Shown here piece by piece: positions 26,027 to 34,082 of a stretch of 57,793 nt of DNA. Location of the stretch: positions 1-57,793 of the forward strand of contig DDNP01000031.1 of the NCBI GenBank assembly GCA_002341185.1, in the 5' to 3' direction. The DNA is from Candidatus Neomicrothrix sp. UBA2517. Lineage in GTDB: Bacteria > Actinomycetota > Acidimicrobiia > Acidimicrobiales > UBA8592. Position 1 is the first letter of the stretch. Each line of letters opens with the position of its first letter. The notes beneath the pieces are model-generated. The model worked only from the letters and a program-made list of their open reading frames with translations. It ran no database searches and had not been told where the DNA came from. The position numbers and the translations under genes are program-made.

Positions 26027-27043
26027 ATGGACTTTAGATTTACCGAAACGCAACAGCTTTTCGCAGGTGCTGTCTTTGAACTTTTGGAGAAGGAATGCAC
26101 ACCTTCAAGCTTACGAAGAATGATGACAGCCCAGGAAAGCTCAATTAAAAGCTTGTGGGGAAGCCTCTCAAATATGGGAGTTATAGGAATGACAGGACCC
26201 GAGAGCATGGGTGGTCTCGGAATGACTGATTTAGATCTAGTCCTGCTAATGGAGGAAATGGGAAAAGTTGCCTGCCCCGAAACAGTTATCGATCAAACCT
26301 GTATAGCTGTACCTCTCCTCAGTAACGCAACCGGCAATAAAGTTGACGAGGAACTTATAAAGAGTTTAATTACCGGCGAAAAGAGGGTATCAACCACACT
26401 AGGGACTACCTATGCGCTAGCTGCCGACTCAGTTGATTACTTACTGCTTGAAAGGAATAAAGAAATTCATCTTGTCTGTGCTGCAGAAGTAGAAATCAAC
26501 TTACAGGATTCGGTCGATGAGACACGTAGACTATTTTCCGTTGAGTGGGACCCAACAGAAAAAACACGAATTAATACTGAAGACACAGAAGTGAAGAGAG
26601 CTCTCATGAGTGCTACAACTGCTACAGCTGCACAGTGTGTAGGAACGGCAATGCATCTCCTAAAGACAACTGTTGACTATGTGAAAGAGCGAGAACAGTT
26701 TGGGAAACCTGTGGGAACTAATCAAGCAATCAAACACCATTTAGCTGACACTGGTAAAGCTATCGAGTTTGCACGTCCCATGGTACATAGAGCAGCATGG
26801 GCGCTTTCGGTTTCAGACCCAAGTGAACAAGTTGCAGTTTCTATGGCCAAATACCTTAGCTCTAAAGCTGTGAATCATGCCTGCAGAACGGCGTTACAAT
26901 GCCACGGAGCAATTGGCTACACCATGGAATATGACCTTCAAATTTGGTTGAAACGGGGATGGGCTCTTGCAGCAACACGCGGAGATACAGGCGCCCATAG
27001 TACGATTATCGGAAAAAGCATTCTTGCCGATGAAGTTGAATAG
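26027..27043 (+). CDS. Acyl-CoA dehydrogenase, short non-catalytic-type subunit (FadE27/28-like)
   Basis: 338 aa, ATG. N-terminal ACAD helices (FTETQQLFAGAVFELL), GPESMGGLGM, VKEREQFGKPVG and CHGAIGYTMEYDLQIWLKR are ACAD signatures. No Glu is evident at either usual catalytic position. This and the short length match the partner subunit of alpha2beta2 steroid ACADs (for example FadE28, about 339 aa). With the 389-aa gene before it, a two-gene heteromer is the natural reading. 63 nt separate the two genes. Confidence 0.82.
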   Translation: MDFRFTETQQLFAGAVFELLEKECTPSSLRRMMTAQESSIKSLWGSLSNMGVIGMTGPESMGGLGMTDLDLVLLMEEMGKVACPETVIDQTCIAVPLLSNATGNKVDEELIKSLITGEKRVSTTLGTTYALAADSVDYLLLERNKEIHLVCAAEVEINLQDSVDETRRLFSVEWDPTEKTRINTEDTEVKRALMSATTATAAQCVGTAMHLLKTTVDYVKEREQFGKPVGTNQAIKHHLADTGKAIEFARPMVHRAAWALSVSDPSEQVAVSMAKYLSSKAVNHACRTALQCHGAIGYTMEYDLQIWLKRGWALAATRGDTGAHSTIIGKSILADEVE

Positions 27044-27084
27044 AGTAAACAAGTTCGGAATTAAGTGGCGAAGAAAGTATTCTA

Positions 27085-27960
27085 TTGAGTAATAATATTG
27101 CTGGTGTTTTGTTTCCCACGGATAATCTAAGTTTGCAACAAGTCGTTTCCTTTGCAAAGCAAATTGAGGAAATGGATTATCAGTCTCTGTGGATACCAGA
27201 ATTTTTTGGTCGAGATCAAGTAGCACTAAGTGCTCTTCTGCTTGGTGAAACATCAAAAATAAAAGTAGCTACCGGCATTTCAAATATCTACACAAAAGAT
27301 GCGATGGCAATGGCTCAAGCCTCGCATACTTTAAATGAAATATTTCCTTCAAGGTTTAATCTCGGTTTGGGTGTTTCTCACTCAATAGGAGCAAAGATGC
27401 GCGGGCATGAGTGGGAAAATCCCATACGAAAGATGAAGCAATATCTATTAGACCTCTTTTTAGCACGAGATAATCTTCCTAATCCCAAGGATAAATCACC
27501 AGTTTATGTTGCGGCGCATGGTGAGGAAATGATCAAAATGTCAGGGAAATTAGCCGATGGAATTAATACGTATCTGATGCCAACGGAACATACATCTTAT
27601 GCAAGAGAAATGATAGGTGAGTCAAAAACATTAACTGTTGTTTTGCCATGTTGCCTTTGTAGCAATTCAGATCAAGCCCGTTCTACGGCTCGACGATCAC
27701 TATCAATATATTTCCCTCTGGAAGCCTATAGAAAAGCCTGGATAAAATGGGGTTTCAGAAACGATATGCGAAATGGGGGATCAGATCGATTAATTGATTC
27801 ACTCGTTGCTTGGGGGGATGAAACTAGTATTGCTAGAAGAATGAAAGAATACATAGATTCTGGGGCTGATCAAATAATTTTGCTTCCATATAATGCAGAC
27901 AGTAATGAACAATTCCCCATTGAACTGCTTGGTGCTTTTGGGAGTAGATTGGAAAAATAA
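27085..27960 (+). CDS. LLM-class flavin/F420-dependent oxidoreductase
   Basis: 291 aa, TTG start with AAGAAAG upstream. YQSLWIPEFFGRDQ, ATGISNIYTKDAMAMAQ and RFNLGLGVSHS give the luciferase-like barrel pattern of the F420-associated MTMR branch. It continues the ipd operon and couples to the next gene by a TAATG overlap at 27958-27962. It may carry out a redox step on a steroid-derived CoA ester or on an unrelated product; nothing in the sequence decides this. Confidence 0.82.
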   Translation: MSNNIAGVLFPTDNLSLQQVVSFAKQIEEMDYQSLWIPEFFGRDQVALSALLLGETSKIKVATGISNIYTKDAMAMAQASHTLNEIFPSRFNLGLGVSHSIGAKMRGHEWENPIRKMKQYLLDLFLARDNLPNPKDKSPVYVAAHGEEMIKMSGKLADGINTYLMPTEHTSYAREMIGESKTLTVVLPCCLCSNSDQARSTARRSLSIYFPLEAYRKAWIKWGFRNDMRNGGSDRLIDSLVAWGDETSIARRMKEYIDSGADQIILLPYNADSNEQFPIELLGAFGSRLEK

Positions 27961-28583
27961 TGGACTCAGAATCGTTACACTCAGCAAAAGATTTACGAAG
28001 GTCATTCCAGGCATTAGCAAGAAAGGTCCTCAACCGGAATATCTCAGTTTCAGAATTAGATGAGTTAAGTCAAGGTATTAACAATTTCCAAAATGAAATA
28101 ACTGCTAATGAAGTCTCCAAGTGGTGGCAATCAGATGTGACATTTGGAGAAATGCGGTCAAACGCATACAGGAATAGATCACTTTATCAAGGGCCCTTTC
28201 ACATGTTTTCACCTGAATTAAATTGGGATAAATATTTAGGACCTAATGGCGAAGGTGGATTCAAATTTCATGTAACCCTTTCTGATCTATACGAAGGTCC
28301 TCCGTTGGCAGTACATGGAGGATACATTGCGGGATTATTTGATGAGCTATTAGGGGCAGTTCAGTCACTGAGCCAAGGCGGAACTGGGTATACAGCAAAA
28401 CTTGAAATCAAATATAGAGCATTTACACCAATAAATGAAGAATTAATCTTTAGCGGGTGGTTAATGGAATCATCTGGGAGGCGTATAACAGTAAGAGGGC
28501 AATGTGCACATGGAGAGCAAATCTGTTCAGAGGCTAAAGCACTTTTTCTGAGACCAAGCGAAAGGCAAATATCTAATGGCTAA
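27960..28583 (+). CDS. Hotdog-fold acyl-CoA thioesterase (PaaI/THEM4-like)
   Basis: 207 aa, ATG overlapping the preceding stop. The hotdog core spans about residues 95-195: GPPLAVHGGYIAGLFDELLGAV contains the HGG motif and the Asp/Glu helix, followed by KLEIKYRAFTPINEEL. An N-terminal helical stretch of about 90 residues precedes it. It is expected to release free acid from an acyl-CoA. Placement right after the acyl-CoA dehydrogenases and LLM enzyme suggests it relieves CoA sequestration in this pathway. Confidence 0.82.
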   Translation: MDSESLHSAKDLRRSFQALARKVLNRNISVSELDELSQGINNFQNEITANEVSKWWQSDVTFGEMRSNAYRNRSLYQGPFHMFSPELNWDKYLGPNGEGGFKFHVTLSDLYEGPPLAVHGGYIAGLFDELLGAVQSLSQGGTGYTAKLEIKYRAFTPINEELIFSGWLMESSGRRITVRGQCAHGEQICSEAKALFLRPSERQISNG

Positions 28584-29076
28584 CCTGTTATTTCTATGTA
28601 CAGGTAACGCAGCCCGCTCGGTAATGGCAACAGTCATGATGCGATCCAGATGCCCTCATCACGAAACTCAAGGAGCAGGAACATTCTCGATTTCAGGGTT
28701 GCCAATGAGCCAAAGAACTCGAACAGCACTGTCTAAATTTAATCTCTCTAATCCAAACCATAGAAGTCACCAGCTTGAGGAACGGGATTGCGAATGGGCT
28801 GATCTCATTATGATTTTTGAGAAAGAACATCATGAATATATCGCAAGAAATCACACTAAGTTCTTATCAATAGTTTCATCTCTTCCTAGATTAATTAGAG
28901 ATTTAGGCGACAATTATCAAAATCTTGCCCTTCGTCTTAAGGAGTTGAACTTGGATAGAGAGAAATTCGAGCCATGGGAAGAAATTACTGACCCTGCTGG
29001 AGGCGACCAGGACGTCTTCGATTCATGCGCAACGGAAATAAGTATATTGATAGACCAGCTAGCATTAAGAATTTAA
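28576..29076 (+). CDS. Low-molecular-weight protein tyrosine phosphatase / arsenate reductase-like
   Basis: 166 aa, ATG, overlapping the thioesterase by 8 nt. The N-terminal CTGNAARS (C8 to R14) is the CX5R phosphate-binding loop of the LMW-PTP family, and a DP pair near residue 138 could supply the general acid. It may dephosphorylate phosphotyrosine/phosphoarginine or reduce arsenate; no arsenic genes are nearby. A downstream member of the same transcription unit, apparently housekeeping. Confidence 0.8.
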   Translation: MANLLFLCTGNAARSVMATVMMRSRCPHHETQGAGTFSISGLPMSQRTRTALSKFNLSNPNHRSHQLEERDCEWADLIMIFEKEHHEYIARNHTKFLSIVSSLPRLIRDLGDNYQNLALRLKELNLDREKFEPWEEITDPAGGDQDVFDSCATEISILIDQLALRI

Positions 29077-29759
29077 TGGAAATGAACATACCAGAATCCC
29101 TTGAACCGATAAGAAATCGAGCCATTAATCGTCCGGAATTCAGAGGAGTTCTTCATAGTTACTGCTTCTTTATTTCAATTCCTGCTGGAATAGTTCTTAT
29201 CGCTACCGCTCCAACTTCTGCAGCGAAATTCGCTTCATTCATATTTGCCTTTGGCAATTCAGCAATGCTTGGTATCAGTGCATTATTTCATCGAACCGAC
29301 TTCACTGATATTAAGTGGATGAGGTTTCGACGCTTAGATCATGTCGGAATCTATCTTTGCATTGCAGGCGGTTACACGCCGATTGGAATGATAGCGGTAG
29401 ACGGGTGGGTTCAAAATACCATATTAATCACAGCATGGGTTAGCGTCGCTGTTGGAATCACTATTAGGTTCCTCCCATTTGATCCCCCATATGGACTTAT
29501 GAATAGCTTGTTCTTATCGATGGGATGGGTTGCTGTGCTAGCTATACCGCAACTCATTGACTTTCTTGACTTCAAATGGCTCTTGCTTCTTGCAATTGGA
29601 GGCTTGTTCTATACAGTCGGCGCATTCGTCGTTGGATTAAGACGACCAGATCCTTGGCCAGATACTTTTGGGTATCATGAAATCTGGCATGCGATGGTTG
29701 TAGCCGCTGCGACACTGCACTACTGTGTGATGGCTTTCGCTATCATTCCACAAGCCTAG
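29076..29759 (+). CDS. Hemolysin III / YqfA (PAQR) family membrane protein
   Basis: About 227 aa from ATG at 29076, which overlaps the phosphatase stop (TAATG); an in-frame ATG at 29025 lies inside that gene and is unlikely. Seven hydrophobic segments are visible. PAQR metal-site residues appear as HRTDF, RRLDHVGIYL and, near the C-terminus, HEIWHAMV...LHY. The family may act in membrane fluidity control; its biochemical activity in bacteria is unsettled. Confidence 0.88.
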   Translation: MEMNIPESLEPIRNRAINRPEFRGVLHSYCFFISIPAGIVLIATAPTSAAKFASFIFAFGNSAMLGISALFHRTDFTDIKWMRFRRLDHVGIYLCIAGGYTPIGMIAVDGWVQNTILITAWVSVAVGITIRFLPFDPPYGLMNSLFLSMGWVAVLAIPQLIDFLDFKWLLLLAIGGLFYTVGAFVVGLRRPDPWPDTFGYHEIWHAMVVAAATLHYCVMAFAIIPQA

Positions 29760-29822
29760 CTACTGAGTAGCTTCGATAAAGGAAAACAGTAGAGTGTCTA
29801 AAGAACAAAGGATTGCGAATAA

Positions 29823-30416
29823 ATGACAGTAGGACCATACCCTAAGCCGTGGCCAAGTGGTCCGCAGTACGATTCATCGCTGCTTCAAGACGGAGATACA
29901 AGGAACGTTGTTGATAAATATCGTTATTGGTCCCGTGAAGCCATTATCTCTGATCTAGATCAATATCGTCATCCATACCATGTCGCAATAGAAAATTGGG
30001 AACATGATTTCAACATAGGAACAGTTGTTCGTAATGCGAATGCATTTTTAGCTAAAGGTGTTCACATCGTAGGTAAGCGAAAATGGAACCGAAGAGGAGC
30101 AATGGTTACTGATCGATACCAGCACATTCATCATCATCCAACTGTCCAGGATTTCATAAGCTGGGCAGGTAGCGAAGCTATTACCGTAATTGGAATAGAT
30201 AATGTCCCAGGTTCTGAGCAGATCGAAACAGCTGAAATGCCTGAAAAGTGTGTTCTCGTATTTGGGCAAGAAGGCCCTGGACTCAGCGAAGAGATGATTA
30301 AGGCATCAAAGAAGATACTCGCTATCACACAATATGGATCTACTCGGTCAATTAATGCGGGAGTAGCAAGTGGTATCGCAATGTATGAATGGCTGAGGCA
30401 ACATTCAGCGAACTGA
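29823..30416 (+). CDS. TrmH/SpoU-family RNA 2'-O-methyltransferase
   Basis: 197 aa, ATG. The three SPOUT motifs are clear: NIGTVVRNANAF (motif 1, with Asn/Arg), LVFGQEGPGLSEEM (motif 2) and SINAGVASGIAMYEW (motif 3, knot). It should methylate a ribose in tRNA or rRNA using SAM. It is the last gene of the long plus-strand run; its stop is 2 nt from the end of the convergent NTF2-like gene. Confidence 0.9.
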   Translation: MTVGPYPKPWPSGPQYDSSLLQDGDTRNVVDKYRYWSREAIISDLDQYRHPYHVAIENWEHDFNIGTVVRNANAFLAKGVHIVGKRKWNRRGAMVTDRYQHIHHHPTVQDFISWAGSEAITVIGIDNVPGSEQIETAEMPEKCVLVFGQEGPGLSEEMIKASKKILAITQYGSTRSINAGVASGIAMYEWLRQHSAN

Positions 30417-30418
30417 GC

Positions 30419-30886
30419 TTAATGTAACGGCGGGAATGCCCCTTGCATGTATGCCTGTTCCTCAATTTTTCTCTTGATACGCCAACCCTCTTCAGTTTTG
30501 ATGCAATCATCGTTATACCACCCACCAACGATGAAGATGTGAAGCTTATCTCCCTTTGGGTCGTAAATTCCATCATCATTCACGGCAACCCCGACCGGAT
30601 TGTGAAAGATAGTTCTGCATTTTGCAGAATCCCCATAGTATTCAATAAAGGTTTTGCCTATCATATGTTGCGTCATCGGGAACATAGCTAAATTCTTTTG
30701 AAGCCAACTTTTGATAGTGGGGTAGTCGCCTTTCCCATCGGGTCCTCCTGAACTTTCATAGTCAAGGATAGCATCCTCAGTAAAAACCTCGTCAAGCATA
30801 TCCCAGTCCTTGGAGTCGATAGCTTCAACATATTTAGTCATTAGCTGTTCCAGTTCAAAGCGATCAGTTATCTCATCAATATCCAT
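30419..30886 (-). CDS. SnoaL-like/NTF2-fold protein
   Basis: 155 aa, ATG. The pattern ELEQLMTKYVEAIDSKDWDMLDEVFTEDAILDY is the standard start of SnoaL_4/NTF2-like domains, which include ketosteroid isomerases, dehydratases and ring-hydroxylating dioxygenase small subunits. A Asp in the ILDY position and H residues near 83 could form the pocket. It lies 6 nt after the acyl-CoA synthetase in a minus-strand operon with an HsdA-like SDR, so a steroid or acyl-CoA isomerase/dehydratase role is possible but unproven. Confidence 0.75.
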   Translation of the reverse strand: MDIDEITDRFELEQLMTKYVEAIDSKDWDMLDEVFTEDAILDYESSGGPDGKGDYPTIKSWLQKNLAMFPMTQHMIGKTFIEYYGDSAKCRTIFHNPVGVAVNDDGIYDPKGDKLHIFIVGGWYNDDCIKTEEGWRIKRKIEEQAYMQGAFPPLH

Positions 30887-30892
30887 AAATAC

Positions 30893-32434
30893 CTATACAA
30901 TCCGGCTTTCACTATCTCCCCAATATTCATCTCGAAGTAATCGCTTATAAAGTTTTCCAGTTGGGTGTCTGGGAAGTTCATCGCGAAAATCAATACTTCT
31001 TGGGCACTTCACTTTTGCGAGTTGCTCCTGGCAGTAAGAAAGAAGTTCTCTTTCAACTTCAGGTGATGCTTGATTGGGGTCGAGAAGTTGAACGACCGCT
31101 TTGACCTCTTCTCCTAAATCATCATTAGGAACTCCAAAAACGGCAACATCGAGCACTTTCTCATGCATTGTCAAAACATTTTCGGCTTCTTGCGGGTAAA
31201 TATTAACTCCACCCGAAATAATCATAAAAGCTTTCCGGTCTGTTAGATATAAGAAGCCATCCTCATCAATTTTCCCAATATCACCTAGCGTTGACCAACC
31301 ATTATTTAGCTTCGCACTTTCAGTCTTCTCACGGTCATTGTGGTATTCGAAATTACCGTCACTTTCAAAGTAGACGCCACCTATTTCCCCGATGGGAAGT
31401 TCAGCTCCATCATCATCAACAATATGTAATGTTCCCAATATCGCTTTTCCTACCGTTCCTTCGTGGCTTAACCAATCGTCACTGTTGCAATAGCAAAATC
31501 CATTACCCTCAGTACCGGCATAGTATTCATGGATAATTTTTCCCCACCAATCTATCATCTGCTTCTTCACTGGTATTGGGCATGGTGCAGCAGCATGGAC
31601 CACAGACTCAAGTGAGGAAACATCAAAAGATTCGCGTTCCATTTTATCCAGTTTTAATATTCTGACGAACATAGTTGGAACTACTTGCATAAATGTGGCT
31701 TGATATCGTTGGATACTCTCCAGTAGCTCTAGCGGGCTGAACCGTGGCATCACAATTACTGTTCCCCCAATCTTATGTATTCCGCGGCAGAATCTAAGTG
31801 GTGCAGCGTGATACAGGGGAGCTGGAGATAGATATACCGTGTCTTGATTTGCTCCAAACAGAAGACCTAGTAGGGCTGTGACTCCATCCGTGTCTCCCAA
31901 AGCAGTGCCGGGCAAGGGAACTTTAACGCCCTTTGGGCGACCAGTAGTACCTGATGAATAGAGCATGTCAGCTCCCTCAATCCTAGGACCAGTAGGGGTA
32001 ACCGATTGTTCAGCTAGAAGATTTTCAAGTGGATCGTAACCATCAATATTACCACCCACGCTTAGTCGCAAAAAAACATTTTCAATATCATCGTCCAGCT
32101 CAATTGCCTCTTGCGCTTTGTAAGCAGAGGTAATAAAAGCGCCAGCACCACAATCATTAATAATGTAAGCTATCTCAGGTGCCGTCAGCCGAGAACTTAT
32201 CGCTGTGTAGTACAAACCTGCATAGTGGGCGCCCCAACAGATGGGCAAAAATTCCATACGGTTTTCAAGGCATAAAGCCACATGGTCACCGGGTTTCAAC
32301 CCAGCTGCATGAAATAAGTTAGCCACTCTTTCTGCATACTCATGAAGTTCTAGGAATGACATCGATTCACCTGTGTCCGACATAATGATTGCAGGTTTAT
32401 CGGGGGTTGATTTCGCTATTTCACCAGGGTACAT
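30893..32434 (-). CDS. Acyl-CoA synthetase (AMP-binding, FadD type)
   Basis: 513 aa, ATG behind AAGGAGGAAG. YSSGTTGRPKGVK (about residues 165-177) is the P-loop-like AMP-binding motif, YYAGTEGNG is the adenine-binding loop and GDIGKIDEDGFLYLTDRK the hinge. The C-terminal PTGKLYKRLL supplies the catalytic Lys. It activates a carboxylic acid to its CoA ester with ATP. It does not resemble FadD3 or FadD19 closely from memory and is nearer to FadD4-like enzymes. Neighbours (HsdA-like SDR, NTF2-like protein) suggest a steroid or terpenoid acid. Confidence 0.9.
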   Translation of the reverse strand: MYPGEIAKSTPDKPAIIMSDTGESMSFLELHEYAERVANLFHAAGLKPGDHVALCLENRMEFLPICWGAHYAGLYYTAISSRLTAPEIAYIINDCGAGAFITSAYKAQEAIELDDDIENVFLRLSVGGNIDGYDPLENLLAEQSVTPTGPRIEGADMLYSSGTTGRPKGVKVPLPGTALGDTDGVTALLGLLFGANQDTVYLSPAPLYHAAPLRFCRGIHKIGGTVIVMPRFSPLELLESIQRYQATFMQVVPTMFVRILKLDKMERESFDVSSLESVVHAAAPCPIPVKKQMIDWWGKIIHEYYAGTEGNGFCYCNSDDWLSHEGTVGKAILGTLHIVDDDGAELPIGEIGGVYFESDGNFEYHNDREKTESAKLNNGWSTLGDIGKIDEDGFLYLTDRKAFMIISGGVNIYPQEAENVLTMHEKVLDVAVFGVPNDDLGEEVKAVVQLLDPNQASPEVERELLSYCQEQLAKVKCPRSIDFRDELPRHPTGKLYKRLLRDEYWGDSESRIV

Positions 32435-32513
32435 TCTTCCTCCTTGATCCTTTGAGTGATGCTAAATGACCATAAATATTTTTTCAACATCTAGAGAAGG
32501 AAAGAATGGTCTG

Positions 32514-33314
32514 TCAAATAGTAAAAGATTGTGGCCAATCAATTGGCCGAATTAGAGCATCTGACCCGCCATCAACAAAAACCAGCGATCCGCACATGAA
32601 ATCTGCTGCCGAGGAAAGCATCATCGCTATCCATTTAGCGATAAGAGTAGGAGAACCAAAATCTCCGACAGGAATCGGTAAGTGCTTAATAGCTGACCCA
32701 AATACAGGGTCATTGATACTACTTTCGAGCAACGGAGTCATAATCGCTCCAGGACAAATAGCGTTTAAACGGATTCCATTCCCTGCCCAATCCTCTGAAG
32801 GCGCATTCAGCCGAACGTACCTCGCAACCGCTAATTTAGACGCTGCATAGGAGATCGCCATATCTTCGGGGCTATCAATCTCATCAAGTAGTGCGTAGGC
32901 TTTTGGCTCATCACGATCTAAACAGCAACTAACGAGCTCATCAGGAATATTTGGGGTAATCGTTGTAGAATTCGAAGATACAGCCACAACATATGAGTTT
33001 CCATCACCTTTTGCTAAAGCACTTTTAAATCCTTCTAAAAGCTCCATTGTTCCAAACCAGTTAATTGAAAGCATCAGTTTCGGATCGAAGGGAACTGAAA
33101 CCCCGGCACATGTTACTAGCCCGTCAAGTTTACCACCTGCTATATCAAGCGTTGAAGAAATTGCTTCCTGCCTTCCCTCTCGTGTTCCCAAATCAGATTG
33201 AATCTCTGCATTACGGATGTCAATGCCAATAACATTCACTGATTGAGATTCCATTAATTCTCGGGTTGCAGCACCTATGCCTGACCCAGATCCAGTTATC
33301 GCTATAGTAGTCAT
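32514..33314 (-). CDS. SDR similar to 3-alpha-hydroxysteroid dehydrogenase/carbonyl reductase (HsdA)
   Basis: 266 aa, ATG behind GAGAGGGGG. It lacks the long first Rossmann helix pair seen in FabG-like SDRs: GSGSGIG is followed by GIDIRNAEIQSDLGTREGR, the very phrase pattern of Comamonas HsdA (IDIRDAEV...DLSTAEGR). SSN plus SYAASK give the catalytic Ser and Tyr/Lys, and the end DGGSDALIRP is also HsdA-like. That enzyme interconverts 3-alpha-hydroxy and 3-keto steroids. It heads the minus-strand operon with the acyl-CoA synthetase, 79 nt away. An insertion around residues 115-140 is longer than in FabG enzymes, as in HsdA. Confidence 0.75.
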   Translation of the reverse strand: MTTIAITGSGSGIGAATRELMESQSVNVIGIDIRNAEIQSDLGTREGRQEAISSTLDIAGGKLDGLVTCAGVSVPFDPKLMLSINWFGTMELLEGFKSALAKGDGNSYVVAVSSNSTTITPNIPDELVSCCLDRDEPKAYALLDEIDSPEDMAISYAASKLAVARYVRLNAPSEDWAGNGIRLNAICPGAIMTPLLESSINDPVFGSAIKHLPIPVGDFGSPTLIAKWIAMMLSSAADFMCGSLVFVDGGSDALIRPIDWPQSFTI

Positions 33315-33379
33315 CGATCCCCCTCTCGCTCTCGTTAATCTTAGACTTAACTAAAATTCAATGCATTTTGTGTATTTCT

Positions 33380-33391
33380 TACTTTAAAGTA
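33380..33391. promoter_or_regulatory. 12-bp palindrome between HsdA-like operon and 33405
   Basis: TACTTTAAAGTA is a perfect palindrome in the 90-bp divergent gap between the HsdA-like SDR (start 33314) and the membrane protein (start 33405). It shares the string TACTTTA with the larger palindrome at 22003-22021, hinting at a common regulator, but it is short and AT-rich. Confidence 0.3.
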
Positions 33392-33404
33392 GCAAAATGT
33401 ATCT

Positions 33405-34052
33405 GTGGCTAAAGAAGATTCAAATAAAGGTGATTTATCTAGAAATCCTCACGTAAAGCAAAACCCCTGGGAATCAGTCATGCCCATTGTTTTGTTCATT
33501 GTCTTTAACAGGATTATGGGTTTAGCTCAGGCAATCATCGCTACAACAGTTTGGTCAGTCGTAATTTCTATCAGACGATTTCGAAATGGTCATCCCATAG
33601 GGAAATTTATCCCTATCGTCACAGCAGGGATAGTGATAAGAGGGGTCATAGGAATAATTACTGACAGCGAAGCTGTTTATTTTGGTATAGGTATTGGTAC
33701 TAAAGCGACCGTGGGGTTGGGGTTAATCATTACTGCAACTCTTTGGCGCTCGTATCTGAGCATAAAAATAAAGAAATTTATCTACTCAAGTAAATTTGAT
33801 ACCAGCCATCCCGCTTTTCAAACTGGTATCAATCGCGTTGCTAGTATGTTGGGATTAGCTTTACTAATAAGTTCGGGGTTTGATATTTGGCTATTTAATA
33901 ATGCATCCGTAGATGGCTATCTAGTAATTAGATTTTTCGTTAACTGGGTCTACACAACAGCTGTGATCTTAATAGTTGCCTTTTATCTAGAGCGACAATG
34001 GGGAAAAATAAATGGCTTTCCTGGGATTGCTAGTCTCCTGAAGGATGAATAG
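33405..34052 (+). CDS. Multi-pass membrane protein (DUF3159/VC0807-like)
   Basis: 215 aa, GTG. After a polar N-terminus of about 22 residues there are around six hydrophobic segments (IVLFIVFNRIMGLAQAIIATTVW, FIPIVTAGIVIRGVIGII, ATVGLGLIITATLW, MLGLALLISSGFDIWLF, FVNWVYTTAVILIVAFY). The layout, with a charged RRFRNG loop after the second segment, resembles the VC0807/DUF3159 group of unknown function. It is 30 nt upstream of an SDR gene on the same strand. Confidence 0.65.
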   Translation: MAKEDSNKGDLSRNPHVKQNPWESVMPIVLFIVFNRIMGLAQAIIATTVWSVVISIRRFRNGHPIGKFIPIVTAGIVIRGVIGIITDSEAVYFGIGIGTKATVGLGLIITATLWRSYLSIKIKKFIYSSKFDTSHPAFQTGINRVASMLGLALLISSGFDIWLFNNASVDGYLVIRFFVNWVYTTAVILIVAFYLERQWGKINGFPGIASLLKDE

Positions 34053-34082
34053 AGCAAAGGATCTAAAGAAGTTGGAGTTGAT

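Noticed and set aside
30893..32434. Assignment of the acyl-CoA synthetase as FadD3 or FadD19
   Set aside because: Only general AMP-binding motifs match; the distinctive segments remembered for FadD3 and FadD19 are absent.
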